Assembly: GCA_001013295.1 (NCBI GenBank)
Contig: LAZY01000020.1
Location: 1-64,000, forward strand
From: Chryseobacterium indologenes
GTDB lineage: Bacteria > Bacteroidota > Bacteroidia > Flavobacteriales > Weeksellaceae
Length of the DNA: 64,000 nucleotides
Direction: 5' to 3'
In this document: positions 8,161 to 15,838 of the stretch, one piece after another
Position numbering within the stretch: position 1 is the first letter of the stretch
Layout: the number at the start of each line of letters is the position of its first letter
Notes under the pieces: model-generated
Told to the model about the DNA's origin: nothing
The model's input: only the letters and a program-made list of their open reading frames with translations
Database searches by the model: none
Made by a program: the position numbers and the translations under genes

Positions 8161-9597
8161 TTATTTTATGATTGATTGTAATACCGAAAACATTCCTTCA
8201 TTTTTAATTTCTTCTGCAAACCGGGTAAATAATTTTATAAACTGTTCAGAGTCTTTCAGTGAAACTGCCTGGAAAGCAGATAATTCTAAAAATTCCTGTG
8301 AATTTTTACTATTGATAAGCGCTGTATCTTTTTCAGTCATCCAGGGCTCTCCTATTTCAAAAATATTGCCCTGATCATCTGTTTTATATTTAAGATAATG
8401 TCTGTAAGAAGCGATCAGAAAAGCAGGTCTGGTAAGGTCTGCTCCTGCATTGATCATTTTTTCAAGGTTAGGAATGATGTAAACCGGAAATTTTGAAATT
8501 CCATCAAAGCATAATCGCCTTACCTGATCGCTTACACTATGGTTGGCAAATCTCTCAATAAGAGTTTCTTTGTATTTCTCAAGATCTGTATTTTCAGGGG
8601 CAGGTACAAAAGGCGTGATGTCTGTATCCATGAAAGTGCGGATCAGTTTCACCAGATTTTCATCTCCCATCGCCTGATCTACTTTACGGTATCCCATCAG
8701 AAATGCAGGATAAGATAATAAGGTATGGGAAGCATTCAGCAGGCTCAATTTCATATTTTCAAATGCGGTAACATCATCTGTAAATTCCACCCCTACTCTT
8801 TCCCAGGCAGGTCTTCCTGCGATAAACTGATCTTCGATAACCCATTGTGCAAAATCTTCGCAGTATACAGGAGCGAGATCATTTGTTCCGTTCAGTCTGT
8901 TTAATCTTTCTACATCTTCAGGAGTTGTAGCCGGAGTAATACGATCTACCATACTGTTGGGGAAAGTAACATGGCTCTCCACCCAGGTTGCCAGTTCTTT
9001 ATCCTGAGCTTCTATAAAGGTCATAAAAGCCCTTTTCGCCGTATTTCCGTTGTGTTGAAGGTTATCACATGAAAGTATGGTAACTGCATTTCCGCCCTGG
9101 ATCTTTCTTTGGCGCAGGCCTTCTGCAATAAAACCAAAAACAGTAGCCGGGATGACAGGCTTTTTCAGGTCATGCAGTATTTTTTCATCATTAAGAATAA
9201 ATTCTCCGGTCTCTTTATCCAGATTATATCCACCTTCTGTAATCGTTAAGGTGATAATTTTAATAGCATTATCAGCTATTTTTCTTACTACAGCTTCCGG
9301 GTCTTCAACACCCCAGATCAGCTCTTTTAATGATCCTATTTTATACACCTCATCTTCTCCGTTTCTTCCACAGACCGTGAGGGAATAATTAAGGTTTTGA
9401 GCTCTCAGATTATTGACGATTTTTTCATCTGAAGGCAGTAAACAGACTCCACAAATTCCCCATTCCTGCTGGTCTTTATCATTCAACAGTTTATTGGTGT
9501 AAAATTGCTGATGAGCCCTGTGGAAATTTCCTACTCCAATATGTAAAATTCCCGGGCGGATTTCTGAGACATCATAATCATAATAAATCATATCCAT
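8161..9597 (-). CDS. Mannitol dehydrogenase family polyol oxidoreductase
   Basis: The 478-residue protein belongs to the long-chain mannitol dehydrogenase family. The N-terminal NAD-binding part begins with ILHIGVGNFHRAHQQFYTN, the family's GxGxFHRAH-type motif. The C-terminal domain carries the polyol-dehydrogenase catalytic pattern K-x4-N-x2-H in KLSLLNASHTLL near residue 280. Enzymes of this family oxidise mannitol to fructose or act on related polyols and hexuronates. The neighbouring fructokinase and the absence of uronate genes favour mannitol 2-dehydrogenase activity. It is the first gene of the operon and faces the LacI-type regulator gene across a 163-bp intergenic region that carries two perfect operators. 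Confidence 0.88.
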   Translation of the reverse strand: MDMIYYDYDVSEIRPGILHIGVGNFHRAHQQFYTNKLLNDKDQQEWGICGVCLLPSDEKIVNNLRAQNLNYSLTVCGRNGEDEVYKIGSLKELIWGVEDPEAVVRKIADNAIKIITLTITEGGYNLDKETGEFILNDEKILHDLKKPVIPATVFGFIAEGLRQRKIQGGNAVTILSCDNLQHNGNTAKRAFMTFIEAQDKELATWVESHVTFPNSMVDRITPATTPEDVERLNRLNGTNDLAPVYCEDFAQWVIEDQFIAGRPAWERVGVEFTDDVTAFENMKLSLLNASHTLLSYPAFLMGYRKVDQAMGDENLVKLIRTFMDTDITPFVPAPENTDLEKYKETLIERFANHSVSDQVRRLCFDGISKFPVYIIPNLEKMINAGADLTRPAFLIASYRHYLKYKTDDQGNIFEIGEPWMTEKDTALINSKNSQEFLELSAFQAVSLKDSEQFIKLFTRFAEEIKNEGMFSVLQSIIK

Positions 9598-9683
9598 AAT
9601 CGTAAAATTGTTAAAGCATTTATCAATTCGTTAAATATATATTAACAAATAATTAATTAATTATTTTTTTTACAAAATCCACA

Positions 9684-9699
9684 TTGGGAACGTTCCCAA
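9684..9699. promoter_or_regulatory. LacI-family operator, site 1
   Basis: TTGGGAACGTTCCCAA is a perfect 16-bp palindrome with the central CG step preferred by LacI-family repressors. Its centre (9691.5) lies exactly 20 bp from that of site 2, so both sites face the same side of the helix. It is 87 bp upstream of the mannitol dehydrogenase start and 62 bp upstream of the regulator start. It is probably the binding site of the divergently encoded repressor. Confidence 0.85.
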
Positions 9700-9705
9700 A
9701 AATCA

Positions 9706-9717
9706 GGGAACGTTCCC
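9706..9717. promoter_or_regulatory. LacI-family operator, site 2
   Basis: GGGAACGTTCCC repeats the 12-bp core of site 1 exactly. It lies 44 bp before the regulator ATG, so binding here would also repress the regulator gene itself. A second identical palindrome only two turns from site 1 suggests cooperative binding of two dimers. Confidence 0.85.
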
Positions 9718-9760
9718 AATTGCCTATTTTTTTATTACTTTTAACAAAAAAACATGCCTG

Positions 9761-10765
9761 ATGAGACGTATTACGATTAAAGATCTTTCCAAATTTCTGT
9801 CATTATCTACCTCTACCATCTCCAGAGCGCTTCTTCATGATAAAAATGTAAATGAAGAAACGAGAAAAAGAGTACTGGATGCGGCAGAAAAATTGGGGTA
9901 TAAACCTAACCTTACAGCATTAAGTTTACAATCCGGACAATCTAAAACGATAGGGTTTGTAGTCCCGGAAATGATTACACCGTTTTCTTCGAAAGTTCTT
10001 AAAGGGATTCAGAATATTCTGTATCCGCTGGGGTATAGAATCATCATCACACAATCAGACGAAGATCCTCTTATCGAAAGGAAAAATCTCCAGCTGATGG
10101 AAGAGTTTAATGTGGATGCCATTATTATCAACCTCTGTCATGAAACTCTGAATAATGACATGTATGAGCATATCATGAACCAGGGAACGCCTTTGATATT
10201 CTTTGACAGGCTCCCCCATCAATCTCTGGATGTCTCGAAAGTGATTATTGATGATTATATTAAATCTTCATTAATGGTAGAATATCTGATTAAAACAGGA
10301 AGAAAAAGAATTGTACATATCATGGGTCCCTCTACTATCCCAAATGTTACAGAAAGGATGAATGGCTATAAACGCATTCTCACAAAGTATAATATTTTTG
10401 ATGAAAACCTGATTGTACAGACAGGCGGAATGACTTTTGAGCACGGAAAAAAAGCGATCAGACAAATATTGGATAAGAATGTTCAGTTTGACAGCATTTT
10501 TGCATTCAGTGATACACTGGCAATGGGAGCGATGAATTTTCTTCTGGAACAGAAAATAAGCATTCCTGATGAAGTATCTATAGCCAGTTTTTCAGGAACG
10601 GAATTGTCATCTATGGTGTATCCTCAGCTCACCAGCGTACAGCAGCCTTTGGAAAAAATGGGTGAAGCGGCCGCAGCGCTGGCATTGGAAAAAATAAAAG
10701 ATATTAAGGCTCCGAGCAGAACTGTGCTGATGGATGCAGAGCTGGTTTACAGAGCTTCAACTTAA
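9761..10765 (+). CDS. LacI family transcriptional regulator of the polyol operon
   Basis: The 334-residue regulator has an N-terminal HTH (ITIKDLSKFLSLSTSTISRA) followed by a hinge region ending in LGYKPNLTALSLQSG. The rest is a periplasmic-binding-protein-like effector domain starting at TIGFVVPEMITPFSS. The DNA-recognition and hinge residues fit a central-CG operator, and two such palindromes occur just upstream. The gene is transcribed away from the mannitol dehydrogenase operon. It most likely represses that operon and itself until a polyol or phosphosugar binds. The effector is not known. The start ATGAGACG at 9761 is the first possible one and places the HTH at the very N-terminus, as usual in the family. 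Confidence 0.92.
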   Translation: MRRITIKDLSKFLSLSTSTISRALLHDKNVNEETRKRVLDAAEKLGYKPNLTALSLQSGQSKTIGFVVPEMITPFSSKVLKGIQNILYPLGYRIIITQSDEDPLIERKNLQLMEEFNVDAIIINLCHETLNNDMYEHIMNQGTPLIFFDRLPHQSLDVSKVIIDDYIKSSLMVEYLIKTGRKRIVHIMGPSTIPNVTERMNGYKRILTKYNIFDENLIVQTGGMTFEHGKKAIRQILDKNVQFDSIFAFSDTLAMGAMNFLLEQKISIPDEVSIASFSGTELSSMVYPQLTSVQQPLEKMGEAAAALALEKIKDIKAPSRTVLMDAELVYRAST

Positions 10766-10778
10766 CAGGTAGTTTCAA

Positions 10779-11087
10779 TTATTTATACCGATAGTAGGTA
10801 ATTTCCTTTTCCGGTTTTTCATCATTTTCAGCGAGGCTTTCGGCACGCCGGATTTCTACATTTTTATCGAAATTCTGAAGCTGATTCAGCTCTTCCTCCG
10901 TTAAATCCTGAAATTGGTGTTCCAGCATAGTTTTCTTACTCGCAGCAATCAATTCATCAAGTTTGGTCTGAAGCTCTTTAAGGTCTCTGCTCCGTGTATT
11001 CTTTAGGAATATTACAGCGAGTCCTGTAATTCCCAATAAAGTATAACCGGGCCAATGGGCCAGTTTGTCAAAAATATTTTTTATCAT
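10779..11087 (-). CDS. Short low-affinity iron permease-like membrane protein
   Basis: From the start at 11087 this is a 102-residue protein with one membrane segment (YTLLGITGLAVIFL). It continues as KNTRSRDLKELQTKLDELI and then LTEEELNQLQNF. This continuation closely resembles the C-terminal half of the low-affinity iron permease family (PF04120). Full-length members have further transmembrane helices and an NTQNRD-LALQ-KLDELI stretch at this point. The protein therefore looks like a natural short form or a truncated copy. A longer reading from 11171 adds 28 unlikely residues. Whether it transports anything alone is doubtful. It is convergent with the LacI-type gene, with only 13 bp between stops. 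Confidence 0.6.
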   Translation of the reverse strand: MIKNIFDKLAHWPGYTLLGITGLAVIFLKNTRSRDLKELQTKLDELIAASKKTMLEHQFQDLTEEELNQLQNFDKNVEIRRAESLAENDEKPEKEITYYRYK

Positions 11088-11259
11088 AATGGTATATTTT
11101 AAGAAGTTGGTTTGATAGTCACCCTGATAAAAGGAAATTTTCAGGTTTCTATTTTTACAATGGTACATCATTAAAGGTATACAAGATACCGCTAACAGTT
11201 TATGATTCAGATCATAGACCCTTGAATACTACCGTTTTATCCGGAAAATCCTATTTTCT

Positions 11260-11267
11260 TATCTTTG
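11260..11267 (+). promoter_or_regulatory. Putative lgt promoter (-7 element)
   Basis: TATCTTTG is an exact TAnnTTTG match followed by C, 28 bp before the lgt ATG. It predicts a start near 11274 and a leader of about 22 nt. Confidence 0.55.
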
Positions 11268-11295
11268 CATCCATAAAACTCCGACAACAATATCA

Positions 11296-12132
11296 ATGAA
11301 TTTATTATACATCAACTGGGACATCAATCCTGAAATCGCTAATATTTTAGGAATCCCTTTAAAATACTACGGACTTCTATTTCTTACAGGGCTTGTTTTA
11401 TGCCTGAACATTTTAAAACATATTTATAAAAAAGAAAATCTCAGCTCAAAGGCGCATGATGCCTTATTTTCTTATGCACTAATCGGAATTCTGTTGGGAG
11501 CCAGACTAGGGCATTGTTTTTTTTATGATTTCGATTATTATTCTCAGCATCCGGTTGAAATACTTTTACCTATCCAGCAAGGGCCGGACGGAGCCTACCA
11601 CTTTACAGGATTTGCCGGATTGGCAAGCCACGGTGGCGGAATAGGGCTTGTGATTGCTCTGCTGTTGTATACCAGAAAATATAAGATTCCGTTTATGACC
11701 ATACTGGATGCCATAGCCATTGTGCTTCCGCTAGGCGGTACTTTTATCAGGCTGGCCAATCTGATGAATTCGGAAATCATAGGAGTGCCTACTGATGTGC
11801 CTTGGGCTTTCATTTTCAGACAGGTGGATGATCTGCCTAGACACCCGGCCCAGCTTTATGAAGCGATTTCCTACATGATTATTTTTCTGCTGGTTTACTT
11901 TATCTATAAGAAAAATATATTCAGGATCGGACAGGGATTCTATTTCGGGATTAGTATTCTGCTCATCTTTGTGATGAGAATTCTGATCGAATTCATCAAG
12001 GTAGACCAGGTTGAATTTGAGCATGGAATGAGTCTGAATATGGGTCAGCTTCTGAGTATTCCTTTTGTGCTTCTGGGATTGTTCTTCATGATCAAAAGCA
12101 TGAGGGAAAAGGGGAAAATCAAAACAACATAA
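11296..12132 (+). CDS. lgt: Prolipoprotein diacylglyceryl transferase
   Basis: The 278-residue inner-membrane enzyme attaches diacylglycerol to the lipobox cysteine of prolipoproteins, the first step of lipoprotein maturation. It has about seven hydrophobic segments. The family motifs are visible in order: a Gly-rich segment with GARLGHCFFYD, then ASHGGGIG (the essential HGG region). The signature block LPLGGTFIRLANLMNSEIIG carries the catalytic Arg and Asn, and PRHPAQLYEA follows. Length and motifs are complete. Many products in this window (GldD, the RND adaptor and outer-membrane component, a M13 peptidase, the DUF2931 protein) are predicted lipoproteins and would need it. It has its own promoter-like element and a terminator shared with the convergent SDR gene. 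Confidence 0.97.
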   Translation: MNLLYINWDINPEIANILGIPLKYYGLLFLTGLVLCLNILKHIYKKENLSSKAHDALFSYALIGILLGARLGHCFFYDFDYYSQHPVEILLPIQQGPDGAYHFTGFAGLASHGGGIGLVIALLLYTRKYKIPFMTILDAIAIVLPLGGTFIRLANLMNSEIIGVPTDVPWAFIFRQVDDLPRHPAQLYEAISYMIIFLLVYFIYKKNIFRIGQGFYFGISILLIFVMRILIEFIKVDQVEFEHGMSLNMGQLLSIPFVLLGLFFMIKSMREKGKIKTT

Positions 12133-12189
12133 TTAATGATCCTCTTTGATTCTTATTTGTTAAGAGAACGTTTATACCTATTCAATAAA

Positions 12190-12220
12190 AAACTCACTGA
12201 AAGTCTTTTTCAGTGAGTTT
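12190..12220. terminator. Bidirectional terminator between lgt and the SDR gene
   Basis: AAACTCACTGAAA (12190-12202) pairs perfectly with TTTCAGTGAGTTT (12208-12220) around a 5-nt loop. T-rich sequence follows on the plus strand and A-rich DNA precedes it, so it can work in both directions. Confidence 0.85.
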
Positions 12221-12242
12221 CTTTTTTAGCGATTACAAGAAA

Positions 12243-12998
12243 TTATCTTGTGGTATAGCCTCCGTTTGCAAAAATAGTCTGCCCTGTGATCCACCAGCCG
12301 TCAGTGACTAAAAACTCGACCAATGGGGCAATATCTTTAATATCAGTAAGTCCTCCCAGTGCAGATGCCGATTTGTGGTAAGCTACTGCATCATCCGTTT
12401 CCTGGCCGTAGAAGAAAGGAGTGTCCATTGGACCTGGCGCTACTGCGGTTACAGAAATGCCTCTGCCCCCGAATTCTTTGGAAGCAGCTCTGGTAAAATG
12501 TTCTACCGGTGCTTTTGCTCCTGCATAAGTGGAATACAAACCTGTATATGCCGCTAATAATGAAGTTACGATGGTACAGATCTTCCCATGATCATTCAGT
12601 TTTTTACCCGCTTCCTGCAAAAAGAAGTAAGCTGATTTTGAATTTACGTTGAACATGGTATCATATTCAGCTTCTGTAGTCTCTGCAAAAGGCTTTTTCA
12701 ATACCATTCCTACCGTATTGATCGCAACATCTACTCCGCCAAAACGGGAAATAGTTTCATCAAAAAATCGGGTGATATTCTCTACTTTGGTAAGGTCCCC
12801 CTGAAACAGAAATGCTTCGGCTCCCAGCGCCTGAACTTCGGCAAGCGTTTTTTCACTATCTGCTCTTGAGCTTTCACTATTATAGTGTATGGCCAGCTTT
12901 GCTCCTTTTGCAGCAAAATCTCTGCTTAATAATCCGCCCAGGTTTTTACCTCCTCCAGCGATCAAAACAACTTTTCCATTTACATTGTGTGTTGACAT
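12243..12998 (-). CDS. SDR family oxidoreductase
   Basis: The 251-residue classical short-chain dehydrogenase/reductase has an N-terminal Rossmann motif (VLIAGGGKNLGG). A DLT acidic turn and an NTVG motif (equivalent to NNAG) follow, and the catalytic Ser and YxxxK are in TSLLAAYTGLYSTYAGAK. The dinucleotide-binding glycine motif is AGGGxxxG rather than the common TGGxxGxG. APGPMDTPF is the usual post-catalytic segment. The substrate cannot be predicted. It is a single gene with a promoter-like TTG-N17-CATCTTTG upstream and a shared terminator downstream. Confidence 0.9.
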   Translation of the reverse strand: MSTHNVNGKVVLIAGGGKNLGGLLSRDFAAKGAKLAIHYNSESSRADSEKTLAEVQALGAEAFLFQGDLTKVENITRFFDETISRFGGVDVAINTVGMVLKKPFAETTEAEYDTMFNVNSKSAYFFLQEAGKKLNDHGKICTIVTSLLAAYTGLYSTYAGAKAPVEHFTRAASKEFGGRGISVTAVAPGPMDTPFFYGQETDDAVAYHKSASALGGLTDIKDIAPLVEFLVTDGWWITGQTIFANGGYTTR

Positions 12999-13026
12999 TA
13001 TTTTTTTGTTTTAAATGTTAATAAAG

Positions 13027-13054
13027 CAAAGATGGATAATAAATAAGATCTCAA
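13027..13054 (-). promoter_or_regulatory. Putative SDR gene promoter
   Basis: On the minus strand TTG (13054-13052) and CATCTTTG (13034-13027) are separated by 17 nt. This fits the Bacteroidetes -33/-7 pattern with one mismatch in the -7 box. The predicted start is about 20 nt before the ATG at 12998. Confidence 0.5.
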
Positions 13055-13473
13055 CATGGTGAAATTTTCGGAAGTTGCATTAAAATCAAAATAATCTATT
13101 CGGTCTGTTCTGATGTACATTTAACCGAATAAAAAAAATCCAGAATTTATACAAACACCTTTTTTATAATATTCTACTATCTACCAATTAGATACAGGTT
13201 AAAGCATCCCTTTAGTATTAAACACTTCTTTTCAGTTTCTTAAGATCTGTGAATTTTAGGCACAACATTTGATACTTCCCACCCGTATTATACACCACTT
13301 CATTCTATAATATATTTTTTTATAATCCTCAGCCTGCTGGGGATTTCTTATAAACCTTATCAATCGCTTGATCTGATCTCCAATTCAGCCCTATAAGGTA
13401 TTCAGCGACAGGACTCCTGAAAACCATTTCTGATAATCAATCATTTAAAACCTGATTATTCATTTTATTGTTG
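13055..13473. other. Intergenic region without a visible gene
   Basis: No supported coding region lies here. A 7-bp inverted repeat, ATTCGGT (13098-13104) with ACCGAAT (13124-13130), lies 94 bp upstream of the SDR promoter and could be a regulator site. Otherwise the DNA is AT-rich and unremarkable. Confidence 0.4.
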
Positions 13474-13481
13474 TATATTTG
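13474..13481 (+). promoter_or_regulatory. Cold-shock gene promoter (-7 element)
   Basis: TATATTTG is an exact TAnnTTTG box. It is the only good match between the SDR gene and the cold-shock gene and predicts a start near 13488. Confidence 0.55.
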
Positions 13482-13487
13482 TACGCT

Positions 13488-13728
13488 AGTAACCAAGTCA
13501 ATACTTTGTTTTCTGTAACGACGAGAATATCTTTTTATTCAGTCTTTGCTTTTTGAGCAGCCATATTTTTTAACTTTTATTCTTCTACCCAGAACAATAC
13601 TTGTCGGAATTTTAAAGCTCTGTATGATTGGGAATATCCAAAGGCAGGAAACAACGGCAGGCTTTATAGGTCCAGAAAGACCTGATTGAACTAATACAAT
13701 TTAAGAAACTAAATACTAAAAATAATTT
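13488..13728 (+). promoter_or_regulatory. Long 5' leader of the cold-shock gene
   Basis: If transcription starts at the TATATTTG box, the mRNA has a leader of about 240 nt. Long structured leaders are a known feature of cspA-type mRNAs, where they act as cold-responsive switches. A clear hairpin, AGGTC (13668-13672) with GACCT (13679-13683), sits about 45 nt before the start codon. No ORF of convincing length occupies the leader. The homology to enterobacterial cspA leaders is functional at best. Confidence 0.5.
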
Positions 13729-14157
13729 ATGGCAGATTCTTTTTCTAAAAAGGAAAATTTCAAGAAAAAAATTCAAAAGCAAAAAGAAAAGGCGCTAAGA
13801 CGCGAAGAACGTAAAACGAACAACAACAAAGGTAAGGACATGGAGGACGTATTCATGTACGTAGATGAATTCGGAAGATTAACCTCTACTCCACCTGAAC
13901 AGAGACAGGAAGTAAACCTTGATGATATTCAACTGGGTGCAGCTCCTATTATTGAAGAAGATCCGAGAAAAACAGGAATTGTTACTTTCCTGAGTGAAAA
14001 AGGATATGGTTTCATCACGGAAGATAATTCTAAAGAAAATATCTTCTTCCACAACAACAACTGTGTAGAACCAGTAAAAAAGGGGAACAAAGTTTCTTTT
14101 GAAAAAGAAAAGTCTCCAAAAGGATTTTCTGCAGTTGAGATCCAGATCGTCAAATAA
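13729..14157 (+). CDS. Cold-shock domain protein with basic N-terminal extension
   Basis: The 142-residue protein has a C-terminal cold-shock domain (about 78-142) with RNP1 as KGYGFITED and RNP2 as IFFHNNN. It binds single-stranded RNA and probably acts as an RNA chaperone. Before the domain is an unusual extension. Residues 1-35 are extremely Lys/Arg-rich (FKKKIQKQKEKALRREERK), likely a disordered or coiled RNA-binding arm. A DEFGRLTSTPPEQ linker follows. The canonical Csp is about 70 residues, so this is twice the usual length. This layout occurs in other Flavobacteriia as far as I recall. The long leader suggests post-transcriptional cold regulation. Confidence 0.88.
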   Translation: MADSFSKKENFKKKIQKQKEKALRREERKTNNNKGKDMEDVFMYVDEFGRLTSTPPEQRQEVNLDDIQLGAAPIIEEDPRKTGIVTFLSEKGYGFITEDNSKENIFFHNNNCVEPVKKGNKVSFEKEKSPKGFSAVEIQIVK

Positions 14158-14211
14158 TATCTGACCCATCAGCATATTTTCTATAGATGAAGATATGTTT
14201 CATACAATACA

Positions 14212-14237
14212 GAAAGCCACCTTTTCAGGTGGCTTTC
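14212..14237 (+). terminator. Terminator-like hairpin after the cold-shock gene
   Basis: GAAAGCCACC (14212-14221) pairs perfectly with GGTGGCTTTC (14228-14237) around a 6-nt loop. The sequence after it is not strongly T-rich, so its strength on the plus strand is uncertain. Confidence 0.65.
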
Positions 14238-14265
14238 ATCATACATCGTAAAAAATAAAAATGGT

Positions 14266-14282
14266 CCGGTTTACAAAACCGG
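14266..14282 (-). terminator. Terminator of the RND efflux operon
   Basis: CCGGTTT (14266-14272) pairs with AAACCGG (14276-14282). On the minus strand the hairpin is followed by ATTTTTATTTTTT. It lies about 115 bp beyond the last gene of the efflux operon. Confidence 0.65.
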
Positions 14283-14395
14283 TAAAAGAGTATTATTACA
14301 TATTTAAATCTGAATAAGGTTTTAGAAGTATTAAGGACAGCTCTCTTTTGAAGGAAATCACTCTACTGCCCTTAATAACTTCATCTCTTAATGAT

Positions 14396-15838
14396 CTAAT
14401 CCAATTTTCCGCCCAGTGCTTTAAACAACAGAACATTATTTCTTGTATTCTGATGCTGGAACTGCAGCAGATCCAATTCAGCGGTTAGCTTACTCTTCTG
14501 AGAATTGATCAGCTCAAAGTAATTGGCATATCCTGTCAGGTACAAATCGTTGGATACCTCAACCCCACGGTCAAGAAAACCAACTTCCTCTGCTTTCAGT
14601 TTCAAAACCCGTTCATAGATCCTGGTCTGTTTCAGAATAGACTGAAGTTCATTGAATGCAGTGGTAATGCTTTTCTGGTAATTCAGGAAGGCAATTTCCT
14701 GCTCTTTACTGGCTACTTTAAATTCGTATTTCAATTGTCCTTTATTGAAAACAGGGACCATTAATCCACCTAAGAGCTGTCCTGCCAGTGAACTTGGCTT
14801 AAACAGGGTTTCCACAGAGAAAGAGTTCAGTCCAAAGCCCGCTCCAAGATCGATTTTCGGGTAAAAAGCAGCTCTGGCCGCTTTGGCATCAGCCTGTGAA
14901 GCTTCCAAAACATAATAATTAGCCGCAACATCCGGCCTCGAGTGGATCACTGCTTCTACATTAATGGTCTTGTTTAAAACATCCATATTGGTAGGCATCA
15001 GTGTTTTCCCACGCTTTACTTCTCCTCCATAACTTCCCGTAAGTGTGGTAATCGCCTGTTCTACTGTAACAATCTCTACCTTGATATGTTCAATCTCAGC
15101 CAGCCAGTTGTTATTCTGGGCTTTAAACTGCTGTACGGCAAGTTCTGTAGCTTTTCCTACTTCACGCTGTGCCAGTACAATTTCAAATGCCCGTTGCTGG
15201 AGTTTATAGTTTTTCTGATAAATAGCCAAACGGTTGTCTAAAGCTACCAATTGATAATACAAATTGGCAATATCTGTGAAAAGCTCCACCTGAAGTAAGC
15301 GGAGTCCTTCCGTAGAAGCCAGAAACTTCTTCTGTGCCGCAATTCTTTTATTTTTCAGTTTACCCCAGGCATCAATTTCCCAGCTGCTTCTTGCTCCCAG
15401 CCAGTAATTAGGCGTAAAATCACGGTTGATCTTCTGATCTTCGGTAATATTGGGTGAAAGATTGGTATCATAATTCCCTACCCCTTCCATCGTATATTTG
15501 CCATACCGGTTCCCGGAAACGTCTGCTCCTACCTCAAGAGAAGGTAAAAGATCCATTTTTGAACGCTGCAGAAAACTATTGGCAATCTCTACTCTTTGCT
15601 GGGCAATCTGAAAATCGGGGTTAGCCTGAACTACTTTATCAAAAAGGTCGAGCAATTGTGCATCTGTAAAATAGGCTTTCAGATTCAGCTGCTGAAACTC
15701 TTCTGAACTTGCGGTTTTAACTGGAGTTTCAGGCAGTGTCTGGGCCTTTTTCAGGTCAGCTACCTTAGGAACAGCGCATGAAACCAGACTTAATGCAGCG
15801 ATTCCGTACAATATATGTTTATGATTTGATCTTTTCAT
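14396..15838 (-). CDS. Outer-membrane efflux lipoprotein of the RND pump (TolC/NodT type)
   Basis: From the start at 15838 this is a 480-residue TolC-family outer-membrane channel subunit. MKRSNHKHILYGIAALSLVSC is a lipoprotein signal peptide with the lipobox LVSC. The rest is two outer-membrane-efflux-protein repeats of long coiled-coil helices and barrel strands, with NYWLGARSSWEIDAWGKLKN typical of the NodT branch. GAAGAAAG just before this ATG supports it, and the ATG overlaps the pump gene's 3' end by 20 bp, indicating translational coupling. It completes a tripartite efflux system with the RND pump and the adaptor. Confidence 0.92.
   Translation of the reverse strand: MKRSNHKHILYGIAALSLVSCAVPKVADLKKAQTLPETPVKTASSEEFQQLNLKAYFTDAQLLDLFDKVVQANPDFQIAQQRVEIANSFLQRSKMDLLPSLEVGADVSGNRYGKYTMEGVGNYDTNLSPNITEDQKINRDFTPNYWLGARSSWEIDAWGKLKNKRIAAQKKFLASTEGLRLLQVELFTDIANLYYQLVALDNRLAIYQKNYKLQQRAFEIVLAQREVGKATELAVQQFKAQNNNWLAEIEHIKVEIVTVEQAITTLTGSYGGEVKRGKTLMPTNMDVLNKTINVEAVIHSRPDVAANYYVLEASQADAKAARAAFYPKIDLGAGFGLNSFSVETLFKPSSLAGQLLGGLMVPVFNKGQLKYEFKVASKEQEIAFLNYQKSITTAFNELQSILKQTRIYERVLKLKAEEVGFLDRGVEVSNDLYLTGYANYFELINSQKSKLTAELDLLQFQHQNTRNNVLLFKALGGKLD

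Noticed and set aside
13492..13499. ACCAAGTC half-site in the cold-shock leader
   Set aside because: There is only one copy without a partner 21 bp away and it is not upstream of a -7 box, so it is not counted as a regulator site.
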